Part shown: positions 7,736-15,899 of the stretch, one piece after another
Position numbering within the stretch: position 1 is the first letter of the stretch
How the letters are laid out: each line of letters starts with the position of its first letter
Assembly: GCA_003427395.1 (NCBI GenBank)
Contig: BFEA01000977.1
Coordinates: 160,301 to 185,305 of the forward strand
Direction of reading: 5' to 3'
Origin: Chara braunii
Taxonomy: Eukaryota > Streptophyta > Charophyceae > Charales > Characeae
Length of the DNA: 25,005 nucleotides
Translations under genes and position numbers: made by a program
Notes under the pieces: model-generated
Database searches by the model: none
What the model saw: only the letters and a program-made list of their open reading frames with translations
What the model was told of the DNA's origin: nothing

Positions 7736-7822
7736 CAAATCATTGTAAATTAATATATGGGGCCGAACAGATCAATGATGATATCATTGTAAATCATTGT
7801 AAATTAATATATGGGGCTAATA
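7736..7822. repeat. Direct repeat of about 55 bp
   Basis: 'tcattgtaaattaatatatg' plus 'gggc' occurs at about 7741 and again at about 7796, with 'atcattgtaaatcattgtaa' as a partial extra copy between. Confidence 0.85.
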
Positions 7823-8033
7823 ATACCTCAAGACCATCGCCCTTTCAAAAACAAAAACAAAAAAAAAAAAAAAAGATTTACCCCTAGATGGATAGATTTG
7901 CAGGTGAATAGGTAGATATGTACCTAGACAGACACAGAGAGAGAGAAAGAGGTGACGTTAATCATCTGGTACTCAGTAGATGTAAGTGGGATTCTATGTG
8001 CGAGCGGAACAATTAGGTCGTACTCCGATGACT

Positions 8034-8170
8034 GAGGGCATGCATAGTCGCACTAGGAATTTTTTGACTCAGCTCTGACCGTAATTGCGGTCAGATACAT
8101 TCGTTGGGAGTCGTAATTGCGGCCAGTCACATCCAGGAAAGCACTACTATAGTGATGTGCCTATGCTCAG
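8034..8170. mobile_element. HP-D hairpin element, copy 3
   Basis: Begins 'gagggcatgcatagtcgcac' and carries 'ctgaccgtaattgcggtcag' (nearly self-complementary), 'gcggccagtcacatccagg' and, at its end, 'gtgcctatgctc'. It aligns in opposite orientation with 4474-4592. The nearby frame of 97 codons (8085-8378) has no known domain and is probably not a gene. Confidence 0.5.
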
Positions 8171-8394
8171 AGATGAGCAGAGTGTAATGCACGGTTACCC
8201 TGGGACCACCATACTCAGGCTATCAGCTAAATTGATAGATAAATACAGGCCGAATGGAGTCGGATATATGGGTATATTCATAGATTGTCGTTGGCTGCTT
8301 CAGCATCTACCGATTTCGTACCACAAATACATGAAAAATAATTTTCTTCTGTTTAAATCGGATCATAACTACCGGTGATCATGAATGGATCAGA

Positions 8395-8990
8395 CCCAGG
8401 AAAATGATTTTCTTCTGTTTAAATCGGATAAAAGACAGTCAGATGATAAGATGACTGACAGATCAATCAGTCTGTTTTTTCCCCCTTCTTTTCTTGAACA
8501 AACCAGGCTCCCCGAGCAGAGGAGGTGACAATCAGTCTATCGGAGAAGAAGGAAAACTCATTTTCAGATAAATGTGAGTCAGATGATAAGATGAATGACA
8601 GATCAATCAGTCTGTTTGTTTTTCCTTCTTTCTTTTTTAGAACAAACCAGGCTCCCCTGTATAAAGACAGATCAATCAGTCTGTTTTTTCCCTTCTTTCT
8701 TTTTTGGAACAAACCAGGCTCCCCTGGATAATGACAGATCAATCAGTCTTTTTTTTTCTTTTCTTTTTTTCAACAAACCAGGCTCCCCTGGATAATGACA
8801 GATCAATCAGTCTGTTTTTTTTTTGTTTTTTTTTTTTAAACAAACCAAGCTCCCCGACCAGGGGAGGTGACAAATCAGTCTATTGGAGAACCAAGGAAAA
8901 ATCTTTTTCGGATAAATGCGAGTCAGATGATAAGATAATGACAGATAAATCAGTCTTTTTTTTTTTTTTTGAACGAACCAGGGGGCTCCT
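8395..8990. repeat. Tandem array, units of about 65-75 bp with a longer unit at each end
   Basis: The short unit is 'gacagatcaatcagtctg', a T-rich run, and 'aacaaaccaggctcccctg'. It recurs near 8456, 8597, 8668, 8730 and 8797. The longer unit adds 'gaggtgacaatcagtctat' and 'gataaatgtgagtcagatga' and occurs near 8518 and 8864-8935. The T-runs differ in length. No CRISPR-like constancy of repeat and spacer is present. Confidence 0.9.
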
Positions 8991-9010
8991 TACTCACTTT
9001 ATTTTATTTT

Positions 9011-9770
9011 AACTGGCGGCTACTGTTAGTAGGTAGGGTGATAAGAGCATCCCTGCCTATCAGCGTCCCCAATTGCTCCATCTATTGATCGGGGCCTTAT
9101 CCATTCAAGATTCCATCTATTGGTATACCCTGTCTATCCTAATCTAGTCTACGCATATCTTTTTCTATCGATTTACCTCACCTAGTACTTACCGATTAAC
9201 TTTTTTTACTTTGTTTTTTAAAAAACCGGCGGCTGCTGTTCGAAAGAAAAAATACATCGTTAAGTAACAGATCAGATGAATCGATGGATAGAGATAGACG
9301 TAGAGATAGACGTAGATTAGATTAGGATAGATAGGTATATCATTAGATGAATATTGAATGGATAAGCCCCCACCAATAGATGGAGCAACTGGATACACTG
9401 ATAGGCAGGGCTTCTCTTATCACCCTACGAACACTAGCCGACAGTTAAAAAAAAAAAGAAAAAAAAAATTAATCGGCAAGTACTAGAGGTAAATCGATAG
9501 ATAGAGATATATGTGGATTCGATTAGGATAGATGGGGTATACCAATAGATGGAAATCTTGAATGGGTTAAGGCTCCACCAATAGATGGAGCAACTGGGGA
9601 CGCTGATAGGCAGGGATGCTCTTATCACCCTACTAACACTAGCCGCCAATTTAATAGAAAAAATAATAATAAAATAAAGTAAAATAAATCGATAAGTGCT
9701 AGATGACGTAAATCGATAAATAGAGATAGACGTAGATTCGATTAAATGACAAGATTAGGTCGACAGGCAG
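9011..9770. repeat. Inverted array of a roughly 185-bp repeat (one forward, two and a half reverse)
   Basis: The forward copy 9011-9200 starts 'actggcggctactgttagta' and ends 'tagtacttaccgattaac'. Reverse copies lie at about 9258-9447 and 9470-9652 (shared words 'caccaatagatggagcaact', 'ctgataggcaggg', 'tcttatcaccctac'), and a third truncated one at about 9687-9760. A small extra start-like piece, 'ggcggctgctgttcg', precedes the second copy. The outer copies form a perfect substrate for a large hairpin. It is noncoding. Confidence 0.85.
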
Positions 9771-10009
9771 GAGAGACAACAAAAAATTACATCAACCAAA
9801 TAGATAGGAACCATAGAATAAATCGGTATAAATTTTTCTAATTCTATTTGAAGTATAGACGAAAAATAGTGGAGGTATAAAACTGCGGAAAACCCAAGCG
9901 TCCTTTTCAGACAAAGGGAAAAAAAAAAAACTACGGAAGATACTTGGATAAATTCATGACAGTGAGATGAAAAGACGATAGCGAAGGGATCAATCGTTCC
10001 TAAGGATGA

Positions 10010-10440
10010 CGACAATGTCAAAACAGATTAAACCACCTCTGTTCAATCGTTCCTAAAGATAACAATGTGAAAACAGATTAAACCACCTCGGTTCCTTAGA
10101 TATAAGATAGATGCATAGATAACCAAAAAAAAAAAAGACGAAATGTGAAACAGATTAAACCACCTCTATTCCATAGATATAAAATAGATGCGTACTAAAA
10201 TTGATAATATATATAGACAACCAAAAAAAAAAGACGAAAATGTGAAAACAGATTAAACCATATCTATTCCATAGATATAAGGTAGATGTGTACTAAATTG
10301 TCTAAAATGGACCAAAAAAGATGAGAACAATGTGAAACCGATTTACACCAACAATGTGAAAACCGATTAAACCACCTCTTATTTCATAGAGTAGGATAAA
10401 TGTGTACTTAAATTTTCTAAATATAGACGAATCTTGCGTG
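10010..10440. repeat. Tandem array around 'gaaaacagattaaaccacct'
   Basis: The core 'aatgtgaaaacagattaaac' recurs near 10,012, 10,064, 10,143, 10,240 and 10,351. In the fuller units it is followed by 'ttccatagatataa', 'tagatgcgtactaaa', 'atatagacaacc' and an A-run with 'gacgaa'. The full period is about 90-97 bases; a partial duplication 'caatcgttcctaa' sits at the left end (near 9999 and 10,041). Confidence 0.85.
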
Positions 10441-10468
10441 AGATGATAAGACAGCGACAGCCATTGAT

Positions 10469-10640
10469 AGCCTAGCGCAGTTGGTACACCCATCAACCGT
10501 TGAAATACAGACCCCTACCGTCTTCACCCAAATAGAACGCCCGGTAAGTATCGCTGCATCGGACTGAAAATTGTGCCAAATGCAGCTATAATGACCGGGC
10601 GTTCTATTCGGGTGAAGACGGTAGTTCGAATCCAGAGGGC
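10469..10640 (+). mobile_element. tRNA-like module interrupted by an HP-A hairpin
   Basis: 5' part 10,469-10,515: A-box-like 'tagcgcagttggtacaccc', then 'accgttgaaatacagacccc'. 3' part 10,624-10,640: B box 'gttcgaatcc'. Between them lies an HP-A copy (see next entry). Without the insert, the module has the same order and nearly the same spacing as the uninterrupted copies at 7653 and 11,274, so the hairpin entered after the module existed. Confidence 0.7.
10516..10623. mobile_element. HP-A hairpin element, inserted in a tRNA-like module
   Basis: The left arm 'taccgtcttcacccaaatag' plus 'aacgcccggt' and the right arm 'accgggcgttctattcgggt' plus 'gaagacggta' are inverted repeats. Both arms carry compensating changes relative to other copies (cgtcttcaccc for cttcttccccc), so pairing is kept although the sequence has drifted. 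The unit starts with TA and ends with TA; if TA is the target site duplication, this resembles Tc1/mariner-type MITEs. It encodes no protein. Confidence 0.85.
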
Positions 10641-10849
10641 AATCAGATGAACGGAATGAAAAGAGTCGGACCTACCTCGGGCAGATCACTTCAATGGTGA
10701 TATCTTTTTTTTTTTTTTTTAATCAATGGTGATATAATGATATCCCAAGACAGTCGAGCTTTTTCCTATAACCAACAAAAAACAAAAACAGAAAAACAAA
10801 AACAGAAAATGGCGACAAACCAGTCGCCATTAAAACTGCCGGCAACGTC

Positions 10850-10880
<31 letters not shown>

Positions 10881-11180
10881 GAACGATTAGACCGCTTCTC
10901 CCCGAGAATTCCTCGAGAGTTCACCGAGATCTCGGGTCCACTCAGCATACAGAAAAACTGAGCAGCGCCCAGAACCCATATGGAACCAGGCCCATCAGGA
11001 CCTGAATTGTTATTATTTACTTGTTAAGAAAAGCAAACGAAAAAAAGGCGCCCCCCTTATGCCCTTCACTGCCTTCAGATACTAGATTGTGAATCCAACG
11101 GACCTACAAAAAGAAGAGCAGGAGGCCCCAAGATTGCTACGGTGGGCCGGCCCAAGGACGCAGAAAGAAACCAACGGGAC
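10641..11180. other. No gene seen
   Basis: Contains T- and A-runs (10,706-10,721; 10,855-10,880) and the duplicated phrases 'caatggtgatat' (10,692 and 10,724) and 'aaaacaaaaacagaaaa'. No gene or RNA is recognisable. Confidence 0.5.
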
Positions 11181-11330
11181 TACCTTCTTCCCCCGAATAC
11201 AACGTACGGTCGGCATAACTGTATTTAGACTGAAAGATACCCCAAATACAGCTATAACTACCGTCGTACGTTGTAGCTCAGTTGGTACACCCATGATAAA
11301 CTGTTGAAATACAGACCGCAGTTCAAGTCC
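11181..11330 (+). mobile_element. Composite: HP-A hairpin (3' end deleted) joined to tRNA-like module
   Basis: 11,181-11,273 is HP-A ('taccttcttcccccgaatac' at left, ending 'gtacgttg'). 'tagctcagttggtacaccc' (A box) follows at 11,274, then 'aactgttgaaatacagacc' and B box 'gttcaagtcc' (11,321-11,330). Compared with 7611-7707, the HP-A right end 'tattcgggggaagaaggtag' is missing. The junction 'ttgtagctc' can be explained by a deletion between two GTAG/GTA words, so this copy descends from the same HP-A/tRNA-like fusion. Confidence 0.7.
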
Positions 11331-11610
11331 CGACGACGAAACTCAGACAAGTCAATAACGCTGAATTTATGCGGTGCTGGTCACTCCGAAGATGAGTGAG
11401 ATCTCAAGGCACATCGCCCTTTAGGGGAAACAGAAACGGAGCGAAAAAAAACAAAAAAACAAAAAAAAAACACGTGCAACAATCGACAGAGAGAATGGCT
11501 ATTTGCTTGGCAACTTCGGTAGTACCATCTGATTTTCAACAACGTGCAAATTATCGTATCATCTACGTACATGTGCCTGCAGCTTGGATGAGTTTACTTA
11601 TTTGAGTTTC

Positions 11611-11741
11611 TTGCGCATAGCTACCTTCTTCCCCCGAATACAACGTACGGTCATTATAGCTGTATCTAGACTGAAAGATGCCTCAAATACAAATATAATG
11701 ACCGTACGTTGTATTCGGGGGAAGAAGGTAGCCATACGCAA
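11611..11741. mobile_element. HP-A hairpin element, most perfect copy
   Basis: The core 11,622-11,730 (109 bp) has arms of 37 bases without mismatch ('taccttcttcccccgaatac' then 'aacgtacggtcattata'). Inverted symmetry continues outside the core: 'ttgcgcatagc' on the left and 'gccatacgcaa' on the right pair with two mismatches. This copy is either longer than the others or inserted into an existing small palindrome. No tRNA-like module is adjacent. Confidence 0.88.
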
Positions 11742-11876
11742 AGAAGAGAACGGACACAAAAATGCGGCACACAACGAGGGTGGGGGATAGAACAAAGAGA
11801 AGATTCAGCAGAAGGAACGGAGAAGTTTCGCAAAAGGGAACAGAGAAGATCGGAGGCAAGGAAGAGAGAATGAGCC

Positions 11877-11985
11877 TCGCTCCACTACTCTAAACGCGAG
11901 TGAATCTTCCGCAAGAACATGGGAAAGATACACCGCCATGATTTTTCTCTGCATGTCGCGAGCAGTGAATCTTCCGCTAGAACAT
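11877..11985. mobile_element. HP-C element, decayed copy
   Basis: The left end 'ctcgctccactactc' is intact. The signature 'gagtgaatcttccgc.agaacat' with 'gaaagatacacc' occurs twice (about 11,892-11,935 and 11,965-11,998). The matching right terminus is not clear. Confidence 0.65.
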
Positions 11986-12029
11986 TGAAAGATACACCCA
12001 ATATTCGCGGCGACAGAAGATTCGGAGAA

Positions 12030-12191
12030 GTTTCGACTGAAGTGTCTTCGGGACATCCAATTACTGTAAGATTGGAACGACACAGAGAATGAAGTTTGGG
12101 ATGGCCCCTGCTATACAGGAAGGATGACACGCATCAATTGAGAAATGGTCCAAATGTTTTTTCGAAAAAAGGGAAAAAATGTTTCGACCGA
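12030..12191 (+). pseudogene. U6 snRNA retrocopy, divergent, with likely target-site duplication
   Basis: Body: 'tcttcgggacatcc', 'aagattggaacgacacagag', 'atggcccctgc', 'aaggatgacacgcatcaatt', 'gagaaatggtccaaat'. A short insertion ('tatacagg') splits the 'ctgcgcaagg' region, and the 'agattagc' core is altered. An A/T/G tail follows. The 11 bases 'gtttcgactga' (12,030-12,040) and 'gtttcgaccga' (12,181-12,191) flank it with one difference, so it looks like an older retroinsertion than those at 860 and 4320. Confidence 0.8.
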
Positions 12192-12199
12192 CGGAATAA

Positions 12200-12397
12200 G
12201 TGTTTGGCAGAAGGACCCGGTTCGGCTGGGACCGTAAGCTAAACTGGCTGATGCTGCCAGGATAACCCCGGGTTGAATTGTGAGGTCCCCGGCCTCAACG
12301 ATTAATTGGTTTGAAATATAATAATTACGAGGGTGTGTGTTTTAAAAAAATAATAATAATAAATTAAAAAAATAAATAAATGTGTTTGGCAGAAGGA
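12200..12397 (+). mobile_element. SINE-like retroinsertion between perfect 16-bp target duplications
   Basis: 'gtgtttggcagaagga' occurs exactly at 12,200-12,215 and 12,382-12,397. Between them lies a body of about 125 bases ('cccggttcggctgggaccgt' ... 'ccgggttgaattgtgaggtc' ... 'acgagggtgtgtgtttt') ending in an A-rich tail (about 12,344-12,381, with 'taataataataaa'). This is the signature of LINE-mediated insertion of a short RNA. 'gggttgaattg' might serve as a poor B box. I do not recognise the source RNA. The words 'ccgggttgaattgt' and 'tcaacg' occur in the same order near 21,985-22,018. Confidence 0.75.
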
Positions 12398-12795
12398 ACA
12401 GAGAAGATCGGGAAACAGGAAGTGGGAGCATTCGACAGAAGGAAGACAGGATTTCAACAGGAAAAGGGACACATTAGATGTCACAGAAGGAAGAGACAAG
12501 AGTCGACCGACAGTTTTTCGCGTGCCAAGCTATGATACGCAAGGACAAGGACGTTGGCTGCTCTGATCAGAGCACCACTAACACTGGCGTTTTTTTTTTG
12601 TGTTTAAAAAAAAAAAAACAAAAAAAAAACGAGGACGAGGACGAGCAAAAGAGATAAAGGCAATGCGAAACAGTTTGTCTCTTCTGTGTTGCGCAAAACA
12701 CATAAAGAGGAAAAAAACGACACTGCGCGCCAAATGGAGGGAAGAGAAGGGGAGCCCATCGGGACACATTCAGAGTGAGCGACCGAAATTTAAAC
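12398..12795. other. No gene seen
   Basis: Several 'cagaaggaa' phrases (12,390; 12,435; 12,484) that also occur at 11,810, an A-rich run near 12,604-12,630, and mixed purine-rich sequence. No recognisable gene. Confidence 0.5.
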
Positions 12796-12909
12796 TGCCA
12801 TCTTCAGCCGAATACAACGTACGGTCGTAATTGATGTATCTAGACTAGAAGTTGCAGCAAATACAGTCATGACAACCGTGCCTTACGTTCTATTCCGGGG
12901 AAGGAGGTA
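12796..12909. mobile_element. HP-A hairpin element, diverged copy
   Basis: The left arm 'tgccatcttcagccgaatac' plus 'aacgtacggtcg' and right arm 'cgtgccttacgttctattcc' plus 'ggggaaggaggta' are inverted matches with several mismatches and small indels. A U6 fragment follows within about 20 bases. Confidence 0.75.
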
Positions 12910-12925
12910 GGGGATACACAGACAG

Positions 12926-12978
12926 ATAGAGAAGATAAGCATGGCCCCTGCGCAAGGATGATACGCATAAATCGAGAG
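12926..12978 (+). pseudogene. U6 snRNA fragment
   Basis: 'gagaagataagcatggcccc' followed by 'tgcgcaaggatgatacgcat' and 'aaatcgaga' matches U6 with few changes. The 5' third and the 3' end are missing, and no flanking duplication is visible. Confidence 0.8.
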
Positions 12979-13199
12979 ACAGAGACTAAAAAGAGAGGGA
13001 GGAAGAGAGCAGACTGGAAAAACAGCTTACAGATGAAAAGAAAAAGTTAAGTGAAAATCATCCACATCATCAATACCTCTCAAGTCACTGAGCAAGATCA
13101 CACCGTGCATCACTCACACCGACCGACTGAAACACTAAGGAGCACAACAATCGATAAACCTTCAGCGCAATGCGCCAACCCGATGAAAAGCCAGCGCGC

Positions 13200-13365
13200 A
13201 ACACAGCCAGCAAGAAGGAGGACGAAGAGAAGAAGATTCGACAAACTGTACACGGATAAACCATTGACAGGGACGAAGAGAAGAAGACGAAGATTCGACA
13301 AACTGAGCAGATAGCACGCTACAGAGAGAGGAAAAGAAACAGGGAAGAGAGAGAGAGAGCGAGAG

Positions 13366-13396
<31 letters not shown>

Positions 13397-13553
13397 GCAA
13401 GAAAGAGGNNNNNNNNNNNNNNNNNNNNNNNNNNNNNNNNNNNNNNNNNNNNNNNNNNNNNAAGAGGAACGAAGAGAAGAAGATTCGACAAGCTGTACAC
13501 GGACAAACAACTGAGCAGATCGCGCGCTACAGAGAGAGGAAAAGAAACAGGGA

Positions 13554-13617
<64 letters not shown>

Positions 13618-13717
13618 GCGCACGAAAGAGGAACGAAGAGAAGAAGATTCGACAAACTGTACACGGACAAACAACTGAGCAGATAGCGCGCTACAGAGAG
13701 AAGAAAAGAAACAGGGA

Positions 13718-13774
<57 letters not shown>

Positions 13775-13775
13775 G
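13200..13775. repeat. Tandem array 'gaagattcgacaaactgtac' with (GA)n tracts; contains assembly gap
   Basis: Units of about 165 bases: 'gaggaacgaagagaagaaga', 'ttcgacaaactgtacacgga', 'caaacaactgagcagatagc', 'gcgctacagagagaggaaaa', 'gaaacagggaaga', then a GA tract. Copies lie near 13,215 and 13,265 (short forms), 13,465 and 13,630. The array crosses the N run at 13,409-13,461, so copy number and length are uncertain. Ser-Leu frames on the minus strand come from the GA tracts. Confidence 0.9.
13409..13461. other. Assembly gap (53 N)
   Basis: A run of undetermined bases inside the GA-rich array. The true length may differ. Confidence 0.98.
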
Positions 13776-14223
13776 GTCCTTACTTGGGCAGACAACTCCG
13801 CGAGTAACGAGACGCAAACACGGTCTCGATGTATCCTCTGCCCTCGCCCGGCGTATCATCCTTGACACGTGTCAGCATCTTGTCAGGCTATAGATAGGTG
13901 AACAATCGGTGCTACAACAAACGAGGAAGAAGCAGTCGGCAGATGGAGGAGGAGGAGGAAGCCCCAGGCAGGAGGATCGCCGTGCCACACGTTCACCTCC
14001 CTCTCCCTGCTCTCACCCGATTGCTACACTCTGTCCGCGCTTGTCCTTCTTCCAAGTGGAAGTCGGCAGCACTACGACTTCTTGTTGGCCATGGATGTAT
14101 CACACCACCTCCCTCTCCTCCAATCTCCTCCAAAGCACTGAGGAAGAACAAGCTAGAGCGCAAGACCCCCCCGCTCTCTCTCACTTTGACTCCCCTCCTT
14201 CACACTTATACCTGTCATACAGA
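13776..14223. other. No gene accepted
   Basis: A frame of 338 codons begins in this stretch (13,909-14,925) but passes through (TC)n, (TATC)n and an HP-C copy. It has no domain, so it is not called as a gene. The rest is mixed sequence, C-rich on the plus strand from 13,980. Confidence 0.5.
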
Positions 14224-14230
14224 CATCCAA

Positions 14231-14278
14231 CTCCTCTCTCTCTCTCTCTCTCTCTCTCAAAAACTCTCTCAGTTTCTT

Positions 14279-14321
<43 letters not shown>

Positions 14322-14331
14322 CTATCTATCA
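14231..14331. repeat. (TC)n and (TATC)n microsatellites
   Basis: TC tract 14,231-14,258, 'aaaactctctcagtttcttt', TC tract 14,279-14,303, then about seven TATC units to 14,331. 'tcagttt' appears after each TC-type tract. Confidence 0.95.
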
Positions 14332-14381
14332 GTTTTTCTGTATAACAGCAAGAAAATAACCGTGCGGATGGAGATGAGATC

Positions 14382-14655
14382 GCCTGAATCTGGCCGTCAT
14401 TCGAGCCAGATACGACCAGGACGGTTCACGGTACTTCTAGGGCCTCGCCACACCACTCTCGAAATGAAAAAAAGACAAACAATTGCTGGGCGCATCTGGC
14501 CGTGTTCTCGCGGGAAGTTCATCTTCATTTTGCACATTTCGAGAGTGGTGTGCGACGCCCCTAAGGGCGGTTCTAGCGAGAGGAGGAGGAGGAGGCGCGG
14601 AACGGTTCAGGGTACTGAATCTGGCCGTCATTCGAGCCCGATACGTCCAGGAGTG
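14382..14655. mobile_element. HP-C element (14,440-14,560) between long direct repeats
   Basis: The hairpin arms are 'ggcctcgccacaccactctc' plus 'gaaatg' at left and 'catttcgagagtggtgtgcg' plus 'acgccc' at right. On both sides lie directly repeated words: 'gaatctggccgtcattcgag' plus 'cc.gatacg.ccagga' (near 14,386 and 14,618) and 'cggttca.ggtact' (14,422 and 14,603). The direct repeats are far too long for a transposon target duplication and suggest a local duplication of about 200 bases that included the element boundary. Confidence 0.7.
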
Positions 14656-14659
14656 ATCA

Positions 14660-15100
14660 TGGTCTGCCTTTACTTCTACTACACGCTTGCAGACTCGATT
14701 GCATCTGTCGCCTGCAGCGGCGTCTTCTCAGAGACAGCACTCCTCTGCCCCTCCTCTCCCTTCTACCCCTCCTCTCCCTCCTCTCCCTTCCCTTCTACCC
14801 CTCCTCTCCCTTCTATCCCTCCGTCCCTGCTGGCGCCACACTACTGCCACGTCGACCCCTCGATCTTGGCGAGGCACGCAGGATCAAGACGCCGGGGCAA
14901 GGGGTCCCACTTGCACGGTGATTAAGATATTCTGGCCGTTGATCTTTGCTATCTACGGTCAATATCGCTTTTAATTCGTGTAAATGGGACCTAGCCCCCC
15001 GAAAGATCTCGACCGCCGGTGCTTCTCACGGCGTTGGAGTCTCCGCCGATCTTCGCAGTAATAAAAAACAGTAAAAAAGCCCTCAGGGAAAAAAAAAAAA
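14660..15100. other. No gene seen
   Basis: Contains a C/T-rich imperfect tandem ('cccctcctctcccttctac', 14,746-14,825) and otherwise unremarkable sequence. Confidence 0.5.
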
Positions 15101-15116
15101 AAAAAACAGTAGAAGC

Positions 15117-15200
15117 CCAGCAAGTGCGGCTGCGGCAGCAGAAGCAGCAGCAGGAGCAGGAGCGGCAGCAGCTATAGAGCAGAAACAGCGGCAGCGGCAA
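15117..15200. repeat. Imperfect GCA/GCG trinucleotide repeat
   Basis: 'gcggcagcagaagcagcagc' type sequence. In some frames it would give Ala, Gln or Ser runs, but no supporting gene surrounds it. Confidence 0.85.
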
Positions 15201-15445
15201 ATGTCGATTCTACCCCTGCTACGCAATCCGGCCGAAGCGGAGAGGAGCGCCGCTACCATTTTGTGTTGGCACGACAATAAAGATTCTCTCTCTCGCGGGA
15301 ACGGCGAGACGACCCGCAATTGAATGCATGGACAATCGAATGAATTCAAGAAAAGAAAACGTGACCGCTACAGGAGCCACGATCCCTTGTCGGACTATCT
15401 GTTATATTGTACTATCTATATATATATATACACGTATGTATGTGT

Positions 15446-15475
15446 GTAGGATGACACGCATAACTCGAGAGATGA
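15446..15475 (+). pseudogene. U6 snRNA fragment, short
   Basis: 'taggatgacacgcataactc' plus 'gagagatg' matches the U6 segment 'aaggatgacacgcataaatc' and 'gagaaatg'. Only about 28 bases remain. The call rests on six better copies in the same window. Confidence 0.5.
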
Positions 15476-15542
15476 ATTGCATTTCGAAAATCGAAAATCG
15501 AAAAGTTGGCGGCTTGTCCGCCTGGGGCGTTTTTTTCGACAA

Positions 15543-15592
15543 TGGGGGGGGGGCAAAGGGGCGGGGACGCGGGGCGGGCAAAGGGGCGGGAC
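15543..15592 (+). other. G-run cluster with quadruplex potential
   Basis: A run of about ten G is followed by five to six further runs of three or four G with spacers of one to four bases ('gggcaaaggggcggggacg'). This meets the usual pattern for an intramolecular G-quadruplex on the plus strand. It lies beside a direct repeat ('cgggaccccacgaaaaccgc' near 15,586 and 'gggggacccacaaaacccgc' near 15,824) that brackets an HP-C copy. Confidence 0.6.
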
Positions 15593-15713
15593 CCCACGAA
15601 AACCGCCAGCAAGGTCTGGGAGATGACGCGTCGTCAGAAAAGGACAATAAACGGAAACGAAAAGAAAAGGGGTTGACCGGGGGCTCGCGCGCGCCTCGGC
15701 GCCCCGCCTCCAG

Positions 15714-15812
15714 ATGGCTCACCACATTGCCAAAATGAGAATGAATCTTCCGCCAGTACATGGGTAGATGCGCGGCCATATTTTTTGTCTTTTGTGAGCG
15801 GTGGAGCGGGAC
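15714..15812. mobile_element. HP-C element, copy between GC-rich direct repeats
   Basis: 'gctcaccacattgccaaaat', 'gagaatgaatcttccgccag', 'tacatgggtagatgcgcggc', 'catattttttgtcttttgtg' and 'agcggtggagcggg' follow the HP-C order. The terminal inverted repeat is eroded but recognisable. Confidence 0.7.
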
Positions 15813-15899
15813 CCTTCAACGGGCGGGGGACCCACAAAACCCGCCAAGCTCTTTGTCCCGCGCTGTCTGAACGCCCCGCGCTCGCGCGAGTACACTAAC

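Noticed and set aside
8395-8990. CRISPR array
   Set aside because: The genome is eukaryotic. Spacers are T-rich slips of one sequence and not unique, and no cas-like gene is present.
12216-12343. tRNA gene in the SINE-like body
   Set aside because: Only a poor B-box-like word is seen. No A box at the right distance and no cloverleaf can be drawn.
13909-14925. Plus-strand frame of 338 codons
   Set aside because: It runs through two microsatellites and an HP-C hairpin. The composition is low-complexity with no domain, so openness is likely due to absence of T-A-rich stops in pyrimidine tracts.
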